Assembly: GCA_002393865.1 (NCBI GenBank)
Contig: DGUD01000171.1
Span: forward strand, 1 to 9,765
DNA length: 9,765 bases
Direction of reading: 5' to 3'
From: Treponema sp. UBA4319
GTDB taxonomy: Bacteria > Spirochaetota > Spirochaetia > Treponematales > Treponemataceae
The position numbers and the translations under genes are program-made. Of the stretch, positions 1-6,120 are shown piece after piece. Numbering within the stretch: position 1 is the first letter of the stretch; every line of letters starts with the position of its first letter. Under the pieces are notes generated by a model that made no database searches, had not been told where the DNA came from, and worked only from the letters and a program-made list of their open reading frames with translations.

Positions 1-891
1 CACCGCTTCGGCGTGGCGCAGCGCGAAAGCATCGTGGCAAAAGGAAGGACGGGCAACGGGACGTTCTTCCACGTGCCCGACGTGCTCATGATGAGCGCGA
101 CCCCCATTCCGCAGACGCTCGCGCTCTCGGTATTCGGCGACCTCGACGTCAGCACCATCCGCACCATGCCCAAAGGGCGGCAGGCGATAAAGACATTCCT
201 GAGCGTCATGGGGCACGAGCGGAACGCCTACGAGGCCGTCCGCAAAGAGCTGGAGGCGGGGCACCAGGCATACTTTGTCTACCCGCGCATATCGGAGGAC
301 AGCGCGCAGGAAGAAAGCCCCCGCCAGCACGCAGGCAGTGGTGCACAGGCCGACGGAACCCTCAAATCGGCGGAAGAAATGCATGCCTATCTTTCGGCGC
401 ACGTCTACCCCAAGCACAGCTGCGCGCTCATACACAGCAAAATCGAAGAGGAGGAGCAGCATAGGATTCTTGACGAATTCCGCAGGGGGAAGATTCAGGT
501 GCTTGTGGCGACCACCGTCGTGGAGGTCGGCGTCGATGTGCCCAACGCGACATGCATCGTCATAGAGCATGCCGACCGATTCGGGCTGGCGGAGCTCCAC
601 CAGCTGCGCGGCCGCGTCGGGCGAGGCAGCCTCCAGTCATACTGTTTTCTGATTTATGGCAAGGACATCACCGAGACCGGCATCGCCCGCATGAAAGCCC
701 TGCACGAGAGCACCGACGGCTTTGCCATCGCGGAAGAAGACCTGCGGCTGCGGGGGCCAGGAGAAATGAGCGGCACCGCACAGTCCGGCTACCTTTCGCT
801 CGGCATAGCCGACCTGTCGCGGGACAAAGAGCTGCTGACCCTTGCCCGCTACGACGCATTCAGCAGCCTGCGCCCGCTTCAGGCGACGTAG
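1..891 (+). CDS. recG: ATP-dependent DNA helicase RecG, C-terminal part (5' end outside window)
   Basis: RecG remodels stalled replication forks and Holliday junctions by ATP-driven branch migration. The window opens in frame just after the DEQ of helicase motif II (first residues HRFGV) and shows 296 residues to the TAG at 889-891. Visible in order are motif III (MMSATPIPQTLALSVFGDLD), the second RecA-like domain with a family-typical segment HSKIEEEEQHRILDEF, motif V (VLVATTVVEVGVDVPNA), motif VI (HQLRGRVGRG), and the RecG-specific tail LRGPGEMSGTAQSGYLSLGIADL. The N-terminal wedge domain is not in the window. The protein stops about 20 residues after IADL, somewhat shorter than in E. coli RecG. 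The gene converges on and overlaps the sigma-factor gene by 13 bp, with no room for an intergenic terminator. The family assignment is very secure. Confidence 0.96.
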   Translation, partial: HRFGVAQRESIVAKGRTGNGTFFHVPDVLMMSATPIPQTLALSVFGDLDVSTIRTMPKGRQAIKTFLSVMGHERNAYEAVRKELEAGHQAYFVYPRISEDSAQEESPRQHAGSGAQADGTLKSAEEMHAYLSAHVYPKHSCALIHSKIEEEEQHRILDEFRRGKIQVLVATTVVEVGVDVPNATCIVIEHADRFGLAELHQLRGRVGRGSLQSYCFLIYGKDITETGIARMKALHESTDGFAIAEEDLRLRGPGEMSGTAQSGYLSLGIADLSRDKELLTLARYDAFSSLRPLQAT

Positions 892-1718
892 GCCTCAAGC
901 CGCGCCATACGGGCAGGATGCTGCATGCGCACAAGGGCGTGCTTCTCTATCTGGCGGATGCGCTCCTTGGTCAGATTGCACGCATCGCCCACTTCCTTAA
1001 GGGACATCGGCGTGCTGCCGTCCAGACCATAGCGCAGGCGCAGCACCTTCGCCTCGTTGGGGCGCAGCGTGCCCAGCACATCATCTATATCCTGCTTCAT
1101 GAACGCGGTGACAGCCTGCTCGTCGGGGCTCGCGAAGCGCGTGTCCTCAACAAAGTCGCCGAGGGTATTCTTGCCGGAATCGCCGGAATCCACCCGCGCG
1201 TCAAGGCTCACCATCTCCCGTGAGAGGCACAGCATCTCGCGCACGTGGGCGCTCTCCATGCCGAGCATCTCCCCAATCTCCTCAATCTCCTGCTCCTCGC
1301 TCTTGTTCCCGCTCAGCATCTTGCGGGCTTTCTCAATCTGCACCAGCTCGTTCGCGCGGTTCAGCGGAAGGCGGATGGCGCGGCTCTTCTCGCAGATGGC
1401 CTTGAGCACAGCCTGACGAATCCACCAGACCGCATAGGAGATAAAATGGTAGCCCTTGGAGACGTCAAAGCGCTCCACGGCCGTCAGAAGCCCGATATTG
1501 CCCTCGCTTATCAAATCCACAAGGTCAATGCCGTGATTCTGGTATTTCTTGGCGACGTTCACGACAAAGCGGAGGTTTGCCCGCACAATCTTCTCCTTTG
1601 CAGAGGCGTCACCCTTTGCGGCCGCAAGCGCAAGCTCGTTCTCTTCCTCGCGGCTAAGGAGCGGAATCTTGTTGATTTCTTTCAGGTACATATTCAACAC
1701 GCTTTCATCGTTCGTCAT
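879..1718 (-). CDS. sigma-70-family RNA polymerase sigma factor (RpoS/RpoD-like, group 2 size)
   Basis: A 279-residue sigma-70 family protein that directs core RNA polymerase to promoters. Region 1.2 lies at about 3-36. Region 2 is at 44-113 and includes the -10-recognition segment YHFISYAVWWIRQAVLKAI (90-108). Region 3 is at about 118-195. Region 4 is at about 208-270, with the -35 helix-turn-helix MSLKEVGDACNLTKERIRQI (238-257). There is no region 1.1, so it has the size of an alternative or stationary-phase type factor (RpoS-like) rather than a full primary sigma. The ATG at 1716-1718 is preceded by AGGAG (1730-1726, 7-nt spacing). The position next to groES matches T. pallidum TP1012 (recalled as sigma-43). 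Upstream lies a consensus sigma-54 promoter, so expression is probably RpoN-dependent. Whether it is orthologous to Borrelia RpoS cannot be settled by eye, so no symbol is given. Confidence 0.93.
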   Translation of the reverse strand: MTNDESVLNMYLKEINKIPLLSREEENELALAAAKGDASAKEKIVRANLRFVVNVAKKYQNHGIDLVDLISEGNIGLLTAVERFDVSKGYHFISYAVWWIRQAVLKAICEKSRAIRLPLNRANELVQIEKARKMLSGNKSEEQEIEEIGEMLGMESAHVREMLCLSREMVSLDARVDSGDSGKNTLGDFVEDTRFASPDEQAVTAFMKQDIDDVLGTLRPNEAKVLRLRYGLDGSTPMSLKEVGDACNLTKERIRQIEKHALVRMQHPARMARLEAYVA

Positions 1719-1780
1719 AGCAAAACTCCTGCAAAAAAAACTGTACAGCCGGGCAAAACCGCTGTTCTGCTAAAATAATA

Positions 1781-1796
1781 GCAAATTTCGTGCCAA
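1781..1796 (-). promoter_or_regulatory. sigma-54 (-24/-12) promoter for the sigma-factor gene
   Basis: Read on the minus strand, 1796->1780 is TTGGCACGAAATTTGCT, an exact match to the sigma-54 consensus YTGGCACG-N4-TTGCW. The -24 GG is at 1794-1793 and the -12 GC at 1782-1781. This places the transcription start near 1769, giving a leader of about 50 nt that contains the AGGAG ribosome site at 1730-1726. I saw no convincing -35/-10 pair in the same stretch. Sigma-54 promoters require an enhancer-binding ATPase; the paired repeats farther upstream are candidate sites for it. Confidence 0.8.
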
Positions 1797-1811
1797 GTTT
1801 TTAAAACGAAG

Positions 1812-1873
1812 AAAAAAAAGCGCCGGGAAGGGGTAAAAGCTGCCGTTTCCGCACAAAAAGGCGCCGGGCAAGG
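1812..1873. repeat. two GC-rich boxes, each next to an A/T tract
   Basis: The octamer GCGCCGGG occurs at 1820-1827 and 1861-1868 (41-bp offset), each preceded by an A-run (1812-1819 and 1855-1859) and followed by AAGG. On the minus strand each reads as CCCGGCGC followed by a T-run, which resembles the right arm and tail of the groES terminator (2010-1990), but I could not find matching left arms close by. They may be decayed terminator copies or a bendable spacer between the upstream repeats and the sigma-54 promoter. Confidence 0.4.
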
Positions 1874-1914
1874 CATTTTTTGGGGCAGCATATCGCCGGA
1901 AGGAAGGCTCCGGC

Positions 1915-1975
1915 TGGGGCATTCTGACGCAGCGGGGCAGAGAACAGTATTTTATGGGTCATTTTGACGCAGCGG
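1915..1975 (-). repeat. paired 21-bp direct repeats, candidate enhancer (UAS) sites
   Basis: The 21-bp segments 1915-1935 and 1955-1975 agree at 19 of 21 positions. The shared minus-strand core is CCGCTGCGTCA(A/G)AATG. Their offset is exactly 40 bp, about four helical turns, so both face the same side of DNA. Relative to the predicted sigma-54 start at 1769 they lie at about -146 to -166 and -186 to -206, the usual range for NtrC-family activator sites. They are also downstream of the groES terminator, so not in a transcribed region that I can identify. The role is inferred from position and repetition only. Confidence 0.6.
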
Positions 1976-1989
1976 CGGCTTTTAAACGC

Positions 1990-2017
1990 AAAAACGCCGG
2001 GCATAATACGCCCGGCG
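1990..2017 (-). terminator. Rho-independent terminator of groES
   Basis: On the minus strand an 8-bp perfect GC-rich stem (2017-2010 with 2002-1995, CGCCGGGC/GCCCGGCG) encloses a 7-nt loop and is followed by TTTTT (1994-1990). It begins 24 bp after the groES stop, so it closes the groES transcript and isolates the sigma-factor gene from read-through. Confidence 0.9.
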
Positions 2018-2040
2018 CCCATAGCTATCGCCGCAAAATT

Positions 2041-2313
2041 CTATTCGATAACGGCAATGATGTCGGAATTCTTCAGGATAAGATAATCGTCCCCGTCAAT
2101 CTTGATGGCTGTACCGGCATACTTGTCATACAGAATCTTTTCCCCCACCTTCACGGTGATTTTTTCCTTCTCGGTTCCCGGCCCGACAGCCTCTACGGTT
2201 GCCTGCTGGGTCTTCTCCTGCGCGGTGTCAGGGATGATGATTCCGCTTGCGGTCTTTGTCTCAGCCGCAACCTGCTTTACCAGAACACGGTCTGCCAAGG
2301 GTTTGACTTTCAT
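2041..2313 (-). CDS. groES: co-chaperonin GroES
   Basis: A 90-residue GroES, the heptameric lid that closes the GroEL folding chamber in the cytoplasm. It starts MKVKPLADRVLVKQ and has the mobile-loop segment ETKTASGIIIPDTAQEK (18-34), the EAVGPG turn (41-46), VKVGEKILYDKYAGTAIKI, and the closing YLILKNSDIIAVIE. The ATG at 2313-2311 has a strong GGAGG (2323-2319) five nt upstream. A longer in-frame start at 2850 exists but would lie deep in the neighbouring TPR gene and is not credible. groEL does not follow; a sigma-factor gene does, after a strong terminator. The same separation is known in T. pallidum. I saw no CIRCE (TTAGCACTC-N9-GAGTGCTAA) inverted repeat upstream, so HrcA control is not indicated. 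Confidence 0.97.
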   Translation of the reverse strand: MKVKPLADRVLVKQVAAETKTASGIIIPDTAQEKTQQATVEAVGPGTEKEKITVKVGEKILYDKYAGTAIKIDGDDYLILKNSDIIAVIE

Positions 2314-2344
2314 ATAATCCTCCACAAGAATGTTTATGTAGTGC

Positions 2345-2377
2345 AAAAAACCGGCGGCGCGCTGCATCCAGCCGCCG
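2345..2377 (-). terminator. terminator-like hairpin between the TPR gene and groES
   Basis: On the minus strand CGGCGGC (2377-2371) pairs with GCCGCCG (2358-2352) around a 12-nt loop, followed after one base by TTTTTT (2350-2345). It lies 74-106 bp beyond the TPR gene stop and 32 bp before the groES ATG, so it can end the operon transcript. Too little sequence remains after it for an obvious full promoter, so a groES transcript starting upstream would also have to pass through it. Confidence 0.7.
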
Positions 2378-2390
2378 TACCGGTATATGT

Positions 2391-2420
2391 AATGTACTAA
2401 AAAGAAGCATGTATCGTCAA
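2391..2420 (-). promoter_or_regulatory. possible groES promoter
   Basis: On the minus strand TTGACG (2420-2415) is followed after 18 bp by TACATT (2396-2391). The -35 is good (5 of 6) and the -10 weak (4 of 6). A start near 2384 would give a leader of about 70 nt that includes the hairpin at 2377-2352. This is a weak call based on motif matching alone. Confidence 0.35.
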
Positions 2421-2450
2421 ATTTTATTTTGCGCGCACGGCGCCAGCGGC

Positions 2451-4415
2451 TCAATCCTTTGTGGCCTGCACCTGTTTCAGCAGCAGGCGGGCCCGGTTGT
2501 GGGAAGGATTCAGGGACAGCGCATACTGCAGGGAACGGATGGCATCCTTGCTGCTCCCCATGCGGTAGGATTCCACCGCGGAACGATAGAGCACCTCGGC
2601 CTTCAGCTGCGGCTCGGACACGCGGGAAACCGCCTTGTTCAGCAGGGCAAGCGCCTGCGGCGCCGCATTGTAGCCGGCATATATGTTTCCCTGGTTCACA
2701 TAGGCGTTCACCACGGAAGCGTTCTGCCCGGATGTGTTCATGACAGGCGTCCGAGCCGCATAATGGTCGATGATGTACTGATAGAGCTTCTGCGCCGCCA
2801 CGTAGTCCTGCCCCCTGACGGTGAAATAGGCCGAAAGCTCGCATTCCCACAGGGAGAGCTGCTCCGGATGCAGAGCCGGATCCACCGTGCCAGCGTCGCC
2901 ATCCGCCCTGTCGCGGGCAGCAGCGCGCAGATAGTCATCAAAGAGGCGCTCGGCATCCTGCTCGGCGCCGTTGTGCAGCAGCACCAGCACGGCATAGCGC
3001 ATGATTTCCGGCGGATACAGGCCCGGAGCCAGCGCGTTCCGCTCCAGCAGGCGCCACACACGGGAAGCCTTCTCGCTCTTCTCAAGCCCAGGCTCCGCCG
3101 CAGCAAGCACCTCTTCCCGCAGCACAAGGAGCGCGGGGGATTTGTCCTGCCGCAAGGCATCGTCTATGCGGCCCAGCACATCCTCAAGGCTGACGACCGG
3201 GGCGGCATCCCGCTCCTCCATGCCGACAGTCCTGAGCCCGGCGGCACGGAGCTGGAGGTACAAATCGTCCTCCTTGGGCCGCCGCTGCGAGGCAAGCGCG
3301 TACTCGCCGTAGGCAGCCAGCCCCGGCACATACAGCGGATAGTAATTCACCAGCTCGTACAGGCGCTCGTACTGCGAGGCAAGGTTGCCGGAATTCCGCG
3401 CGAACAGCGCCGTGTTCATGTACAGCAGCGGGAGCAGCTTGCCCAGCGAAGGCGTCCTGTTCTGCACGTAGGCCTGCATATAGGGGGAATCAGGGGAAAG
3501 AATCTCCTCGCGCATCGCCTGCGCGGAAGCGTCGTCGCCCAAGATATAGTAATCGTCCGACATGAGCGCCTTCAGCTCCGCGGACTCCGCGATATTCTTC
3601 CGTATCTCACCGTCATCCAGCGCGTCAACAGCAAGCAGCGACTGGAGACTCTCCGCATAGCGGGCGGAATCGTAGAAAAGAATGCCCCAGAACAGGGCAT
3701 CATGCACCGTGGCAAGCTCCGAGGGGAACAAATCGGCAGCCTCGCCATACCTGCCGTCCAGCATATAGAGCAGGGCAGCATTCCGTATCCACTTGCTTAT
3801 CCGCGTTCCCGTATAGGCATCGCAGTACACCGGAATAAAACGCTCGTCAAGGAAGCGGGCGCCGTCAAAAGCAGCGTCATCATCAGCGGACTTGCCCCGC
3901 CCGAAGAACAGAAATGATTTTTTCCGGGAGAAGAGCCGGTCGGCGCCGTCCCCCGTCAGCAAAGCCTGCCTCAACACCGACTCCGCGTAGAGGGAGCCGT
4001 ATTCGGTACCGGAAAGGGGCGCCGCCCGCCTGAAAGCCTCCGCGACCCGGTTGCGGCGCAGCAGGAAATTGGTGTACACCGCAAGGAGCACCGTATCCTT
4101 CGGGAAATGCCGGAGCGCCTTGAGCAGGCACTTCTCGGCCTTGGCATCCTCGCCAAGCACGGCATAGCGCTTGTAGATGCCCAGACGGTCATAGACGGAA
4201 AACGCCCGTTTCTCAACCCGGCCGAGCACCGACAGCGCCTGTCTGGTATCCCCCTGCTCAATGCAGGAATCAACAAGATCCAGCTCCGTCGTGACAGAGG
4301 CGCCCTCCAGATGCGAAGAGCGCACCTTCAGCCCGATATATACCGCCGACGCAAGCAGCGCCGCCAGCACTACAAGCAGTACAAAGATAACAATACGATG
4401 TCTTTTCTCACTCAC
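2451..4415 (-). CDS. membrane-anchored tetratricopeptide-repeat protein
   Basis: A protein of 654 residues, function not established. A short basic N-terminus (SEKRHR) is followed by one hydrophobic segment at about 7-29 (IVIFVLLVVLAALLASAVYI), suggesting a signal anchor with the bulk outside the cytoplasm. The remainder is helical and Ala/Leu-rich. TPR-like helix pairs are visible at about 45-110 and most clearly near the C-terminus (570-600 and 605-640: LYRSAVESYRMGSSKDAIRS, YALSLNPSHN). I chose the GTG at 4415-4413, which overlaps the nusB stop by 8 bp, has AGAG (4426-4423) 7 nt upstream, and puts the charged SEKRHR just before the membrane segment. Starting farther upstream at 4508 would only translate nusB in another frame. 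Position matches T. pallidum TP1014 (from memory, hypothetical). It is probably the last gene of the tpn39b-nusB operon. Confidence 0.85.
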   Translation of the reverse strand: MSEKRHRIVIFVLLVVLAALLASAVYIGLKVRSSHLEGASVTTELDLVDSCIEQGDTRQALSVLGRVEKRAFSVYDRLGIYKRYAVLGEDAKAEKCLLKALRHFPKDTVLLAVYTNFLLRRNRVAEAFRRAAPLSGTEYGSLYAESVLRQALLTGDGADRLFSRKKSFLFFGRGKSADDDAAFDGARFLDERFIPVYCDAYTGTRISKWIRNAALLYMLDGRYGEAADLFPSELATVHDALFWGILFYDSARYAESLQSLLAVDALDDGEIRKNIAESAELKALMSDDYYILGDDASAQAMREEILSPDSPYMQAYVQNRTPSLGKLLPLLYMNTALFARNSGNLASQYERLYELVNYYPLYVPGLAAYGEYALASQRRPKEDDLYLQLRAAGLRTVGMEERDAAPVVSLEDVLGRIDDALRQDKSPALLVLREEVLAAAEPGLEKSEKASRVWRLLERNALAPGLYPPEIMRYAVLVLLHNGAEQDAERLFDDYLRAAARDRADGDAGTVDPALHPEQLSLWECELSAYFTVRGQDYVAAQKLYQYIIDHYAARTPVMNTSGQNASVVNAYVNQGNIYAGYNAAPQALALLNKAVSRVSEPQLKAEVLYRSAVESYRMGSSKDAIRSLQYALSLNPSHNRARLLLKQVQATKD

Positions 4416-4818
4416 TTTCAATCTCTTTGCGGATAGTGTCCAGCACCGCGTTAATGAATTTAAATGAGTCATCCGTACCAAATTCCTTTGAGATACCGAT
4501 GGCCTCATCTATTATTATCGACGCAGAAGTATCTTTTTGATACAAAAGTGCAAAAACACTCATACGGAGAATTGCGACAGAAACCTTGTTCACGCGCTCA
4601 AATTCCCACCGTCCGGTCAGATGCTTTTTTATGAGGGAGTCAATTTCTGAGAGATGATTGATTGTTCCTGAAATCAGGATGCGCGCGAAATCCATCGCAT
4701 CCTGAGGAGTTTTTTCTTCAGCCCATTTCAATGATAAAAGCTCATCAAGGCTCTCGCCTCCCACATCGTAGGAGTAGAGAGCCTGAAAAGCCAGTATTCG
4801 TGCTTTTCGTCGAGACAA
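4408..4818 (-). CDS. nusB: transcription antitermination factor NusB
   Basis: A 136-residue NusB, the all-helical RNA-binding protein that with NusE (S10) recognises boxA in rRNA leaders and supports antitermination. It has the arginine-rich start SRRKARILAFQALYSYD, the central FERVNKVSVAILRMSVFALLY (73-93) and the conserved end SIIIDEAIGISKEFGTDDS, then FKFINAVLDTI. The start is a TTG (4818-4816) with AAGGA (4830-4826) 7 nt upstream; the next in-frame Met is about residue 41, too late for the fold. The gene begins 15 bp after the Tpn39b-like stop and its end overlaps the TPR start. By hand count 4441-4800 is about 44% GC, well below the neighbouring TPR gene (often above 60%). Confidence 0.95.
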   Translation of the reverse strand: MSRRKARILAFQALYSYDVGGESLDELLSLKWAEEKTPQDAMDFARILISGTINHLSEIDSLIKKHLTGRWEFERVNKVSVAILRMSVFALLYQKDTSASIIIDEAIGISKEFGTDDSFKFINAVLDTIRKEIESE

Positions 4819-4833
4819 TTAGGGTTCCTTCGC

Positions 4834-5922
4834 TTAGTCTTTCCAGTCGAGAGCCTTTGTCAGGGCGTCACCAGTCTTTTTGCGGGTGACGTTCTTCTCG
4901 GTATCAAGGCTCTTGGCCAATTCCTGTGCCGCGCTCGCAAGGAACTGCTGCTGCTTCTGGGCAGTCACCCGCTGCTTGATGAAATCGTAGACCGTGACCG
5001 TTGAGTCGGGCTCCACGACATCGCTCAAATCAAGCATCTTGGCATCGTACTTCTTGAGCACCGTGTAGAACTGGTAATCGGAATCCGTCACGCTCAGGGC
5101 GCTCAGGTAGCCGACCTTGCGGTCAAAAAGCTCCAGAACCTTGTCATAAGACCATCCGAGCATCTGAGCCTGGTCAGCAGTCTTTGCGACGACAAGATAT
5201 CCCGCCTGATACTTCGTGTTGTTGTCCTCAGACGTCTTAATCTTCTCCTCGGCAGACTTGGGGTTCTTCTCGTACTGGGAACGAAGGCTGTCGGCAAGGC
5301 TTCTTGCGGCATCAGGATCCTTGTTCTTGGGCACGATGACGAGGAAGAGCTTTATCATGTCATTCCAGACGAACGTAGACTTGTTCATCTCGTAGGCCTT
5401 GCGGATTTCGTCGTCGGATGCGACGACCTTGCGCATCTCGTCCTGCTTCTTTACCATAACGTAATTCTGGGCGACAAGCTGGTTCTTCAGATAGGCCTTG
5501 TACTCTTCCAGTGTCAGCCCCGTGCTCTCCTTCATGTAGACGGCAAGGGTCTTGCCCGTCTGCTTCTGGATGAGGTCTGAAAGCTGCGCCTCCGTCACCT
5601 GCTGGCCAAGCTGCTGGCTAAAGGTGTTCAGGAAGGTCTGGTTCACCTGGCTGTCCGTAATGGTGATGTTTTCCTTTGCGGCCGCCTGGGCGACCAGCTT
5701 CTCGGAAATCAGCGAGTCCAGAATCTGCTTCTTCTGCTCAACGGTGAAAGACTTTGCACCCGTCTGCTTCTGCAGAAATTCAACGCGGGCACGGAGCTCC
5801 TTCATCGTTATCGTCTCCGATTTGTTCAGCTTGACGATAGCAAGCGGCTGCAAATCATTCTGAGCGAAGACAGATGCTGCCAACGTGAGAAAAAATGTTA
5901 TTCCAACAAAAAGACGTTTCAT
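4834..5922 (-). CDS. SurA/parvulin-related exported PPIase-like protein (Tpn39b type)
   Basis: A 362-residue exported protein resembling SurA/PrsA-type periplasmic chaperones and the treponemal basic membrane antigen Tpn39b (T. pallidum TP1016). Signal peptide: MKRLFVGITFFLTLAASVFA, with probable cleavage after VFA. A SurA-N-like helical region follows (about 30-165), including ITMKELRARVEFLQKQ, the QKKQILDSLISEKLVAQAA pattern and LTLEEYKAYLKNQLVAQNYV. A divergent parvulin-like region (about 185-310) is suggested by IKLFLVIVPKNKDPDAARSL and VGYLSALSVTDSDYQFYTVL. The tail is lysine-rich. Catalytic parvulin residues are not evident, so it may be only a chaperone. The ATG at 5922-5920 has AGAGGA (5934-5929) at 6-nt spacing; the upstream in-frame start at 5988 would bury the signal peptide and is rejected. 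It likely heads the operon with nusB and the TPR gene. Confidence 0.85.
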   Translation of the reverse strand: MKRLFVGITFFLTLAASVFAQNDLQPLAIVKLNKSETITMKELRARVEFLQKQTGAKSFTVEQKKQILDSLISEKLVAQAAAKENITITDSQVNQTFLNTFSQQLGQQVTEAQLSDLIQKQTGKTLAVYMKESTGLTLEEYKAYLKNQLVAQNYVMVKKQDEMRKVVASDDEIRKAYEMNKSTFVWNDMIKLFLVIVPKNKDPDAARSLADSLRSQYEKNPKSAEEKIKTSEDNNTKYQAGYLVVAKTADQAQMLGWSYDKVLELFDRKVGYLSALSVTDSDYQFYTVLKKYDAKMLDLSDVVEPDSTVTVYDFIKQRVTAQKQQQFLASAAQELAKSLDTEKNVTRKKTGDALTKALDWKD

Positions 5923-6120
5923 ATAAAATCCTCTATCTACATTAGAAAAGATTTCAGGAACAGCTGGCATTCCCGGTATCCCAAACATACACTAAACCCT
6001 TAAACCTGCACTTTGGTTACAGGGCATCTCGAAAAACTCACAAAAGGAATTTCCCGAATCATCAGCCCTGAGACATGCAGCCCCCGTATGGGAAGCCCGC
6101 AGGTCTCCGGACAGAGCAGC
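5923..6120 (-). other. intergenic spacer between alaS and the Tpn39b-like gene
   Basis: This 198-bp stretch has no credible gene. I found no hairpin with a T-run to end alaS and no -35/-10 pair that I would defend; the best is TTGTGA-N16-TGTAAC around 6022-5995 on the minus strand, four matches in each box. Co-transcription with alaS therefore remains possible, although the gap is wide. Confidence 0.5.

Noticed and set aside
1801..2022. Minus-strand 73-codon open frame between the sigma gene and groES
   Set aside because: It covers the groES terminator stem and the sigma-54 upstream region, has no ribosome site, and its product is unlike any known family.
2314..2450. CIRCE heat-shock operator before groES
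   Set aside because: Looked for TTAGCACTC-N9-GAGTGCTAA or close variants on both strands; none is present.
2041..2850. N-terminally extended GroES fusion starting at 2850
   Set aside because: The extension lies inside the TPR gene in another frame, is not GroES-like, and crosses a terminator-like hairpin; the 90-residue start has a strong GGAGG.
2409..3917. Long plus-strand open frame (502 codons) opposite the TPR gene
   Set aside because: It is antisense to a gene with clear protein features; the product is His/Arg/Gly-rich with no recognisable fold, typical of the shadow of a GC-rich gene.
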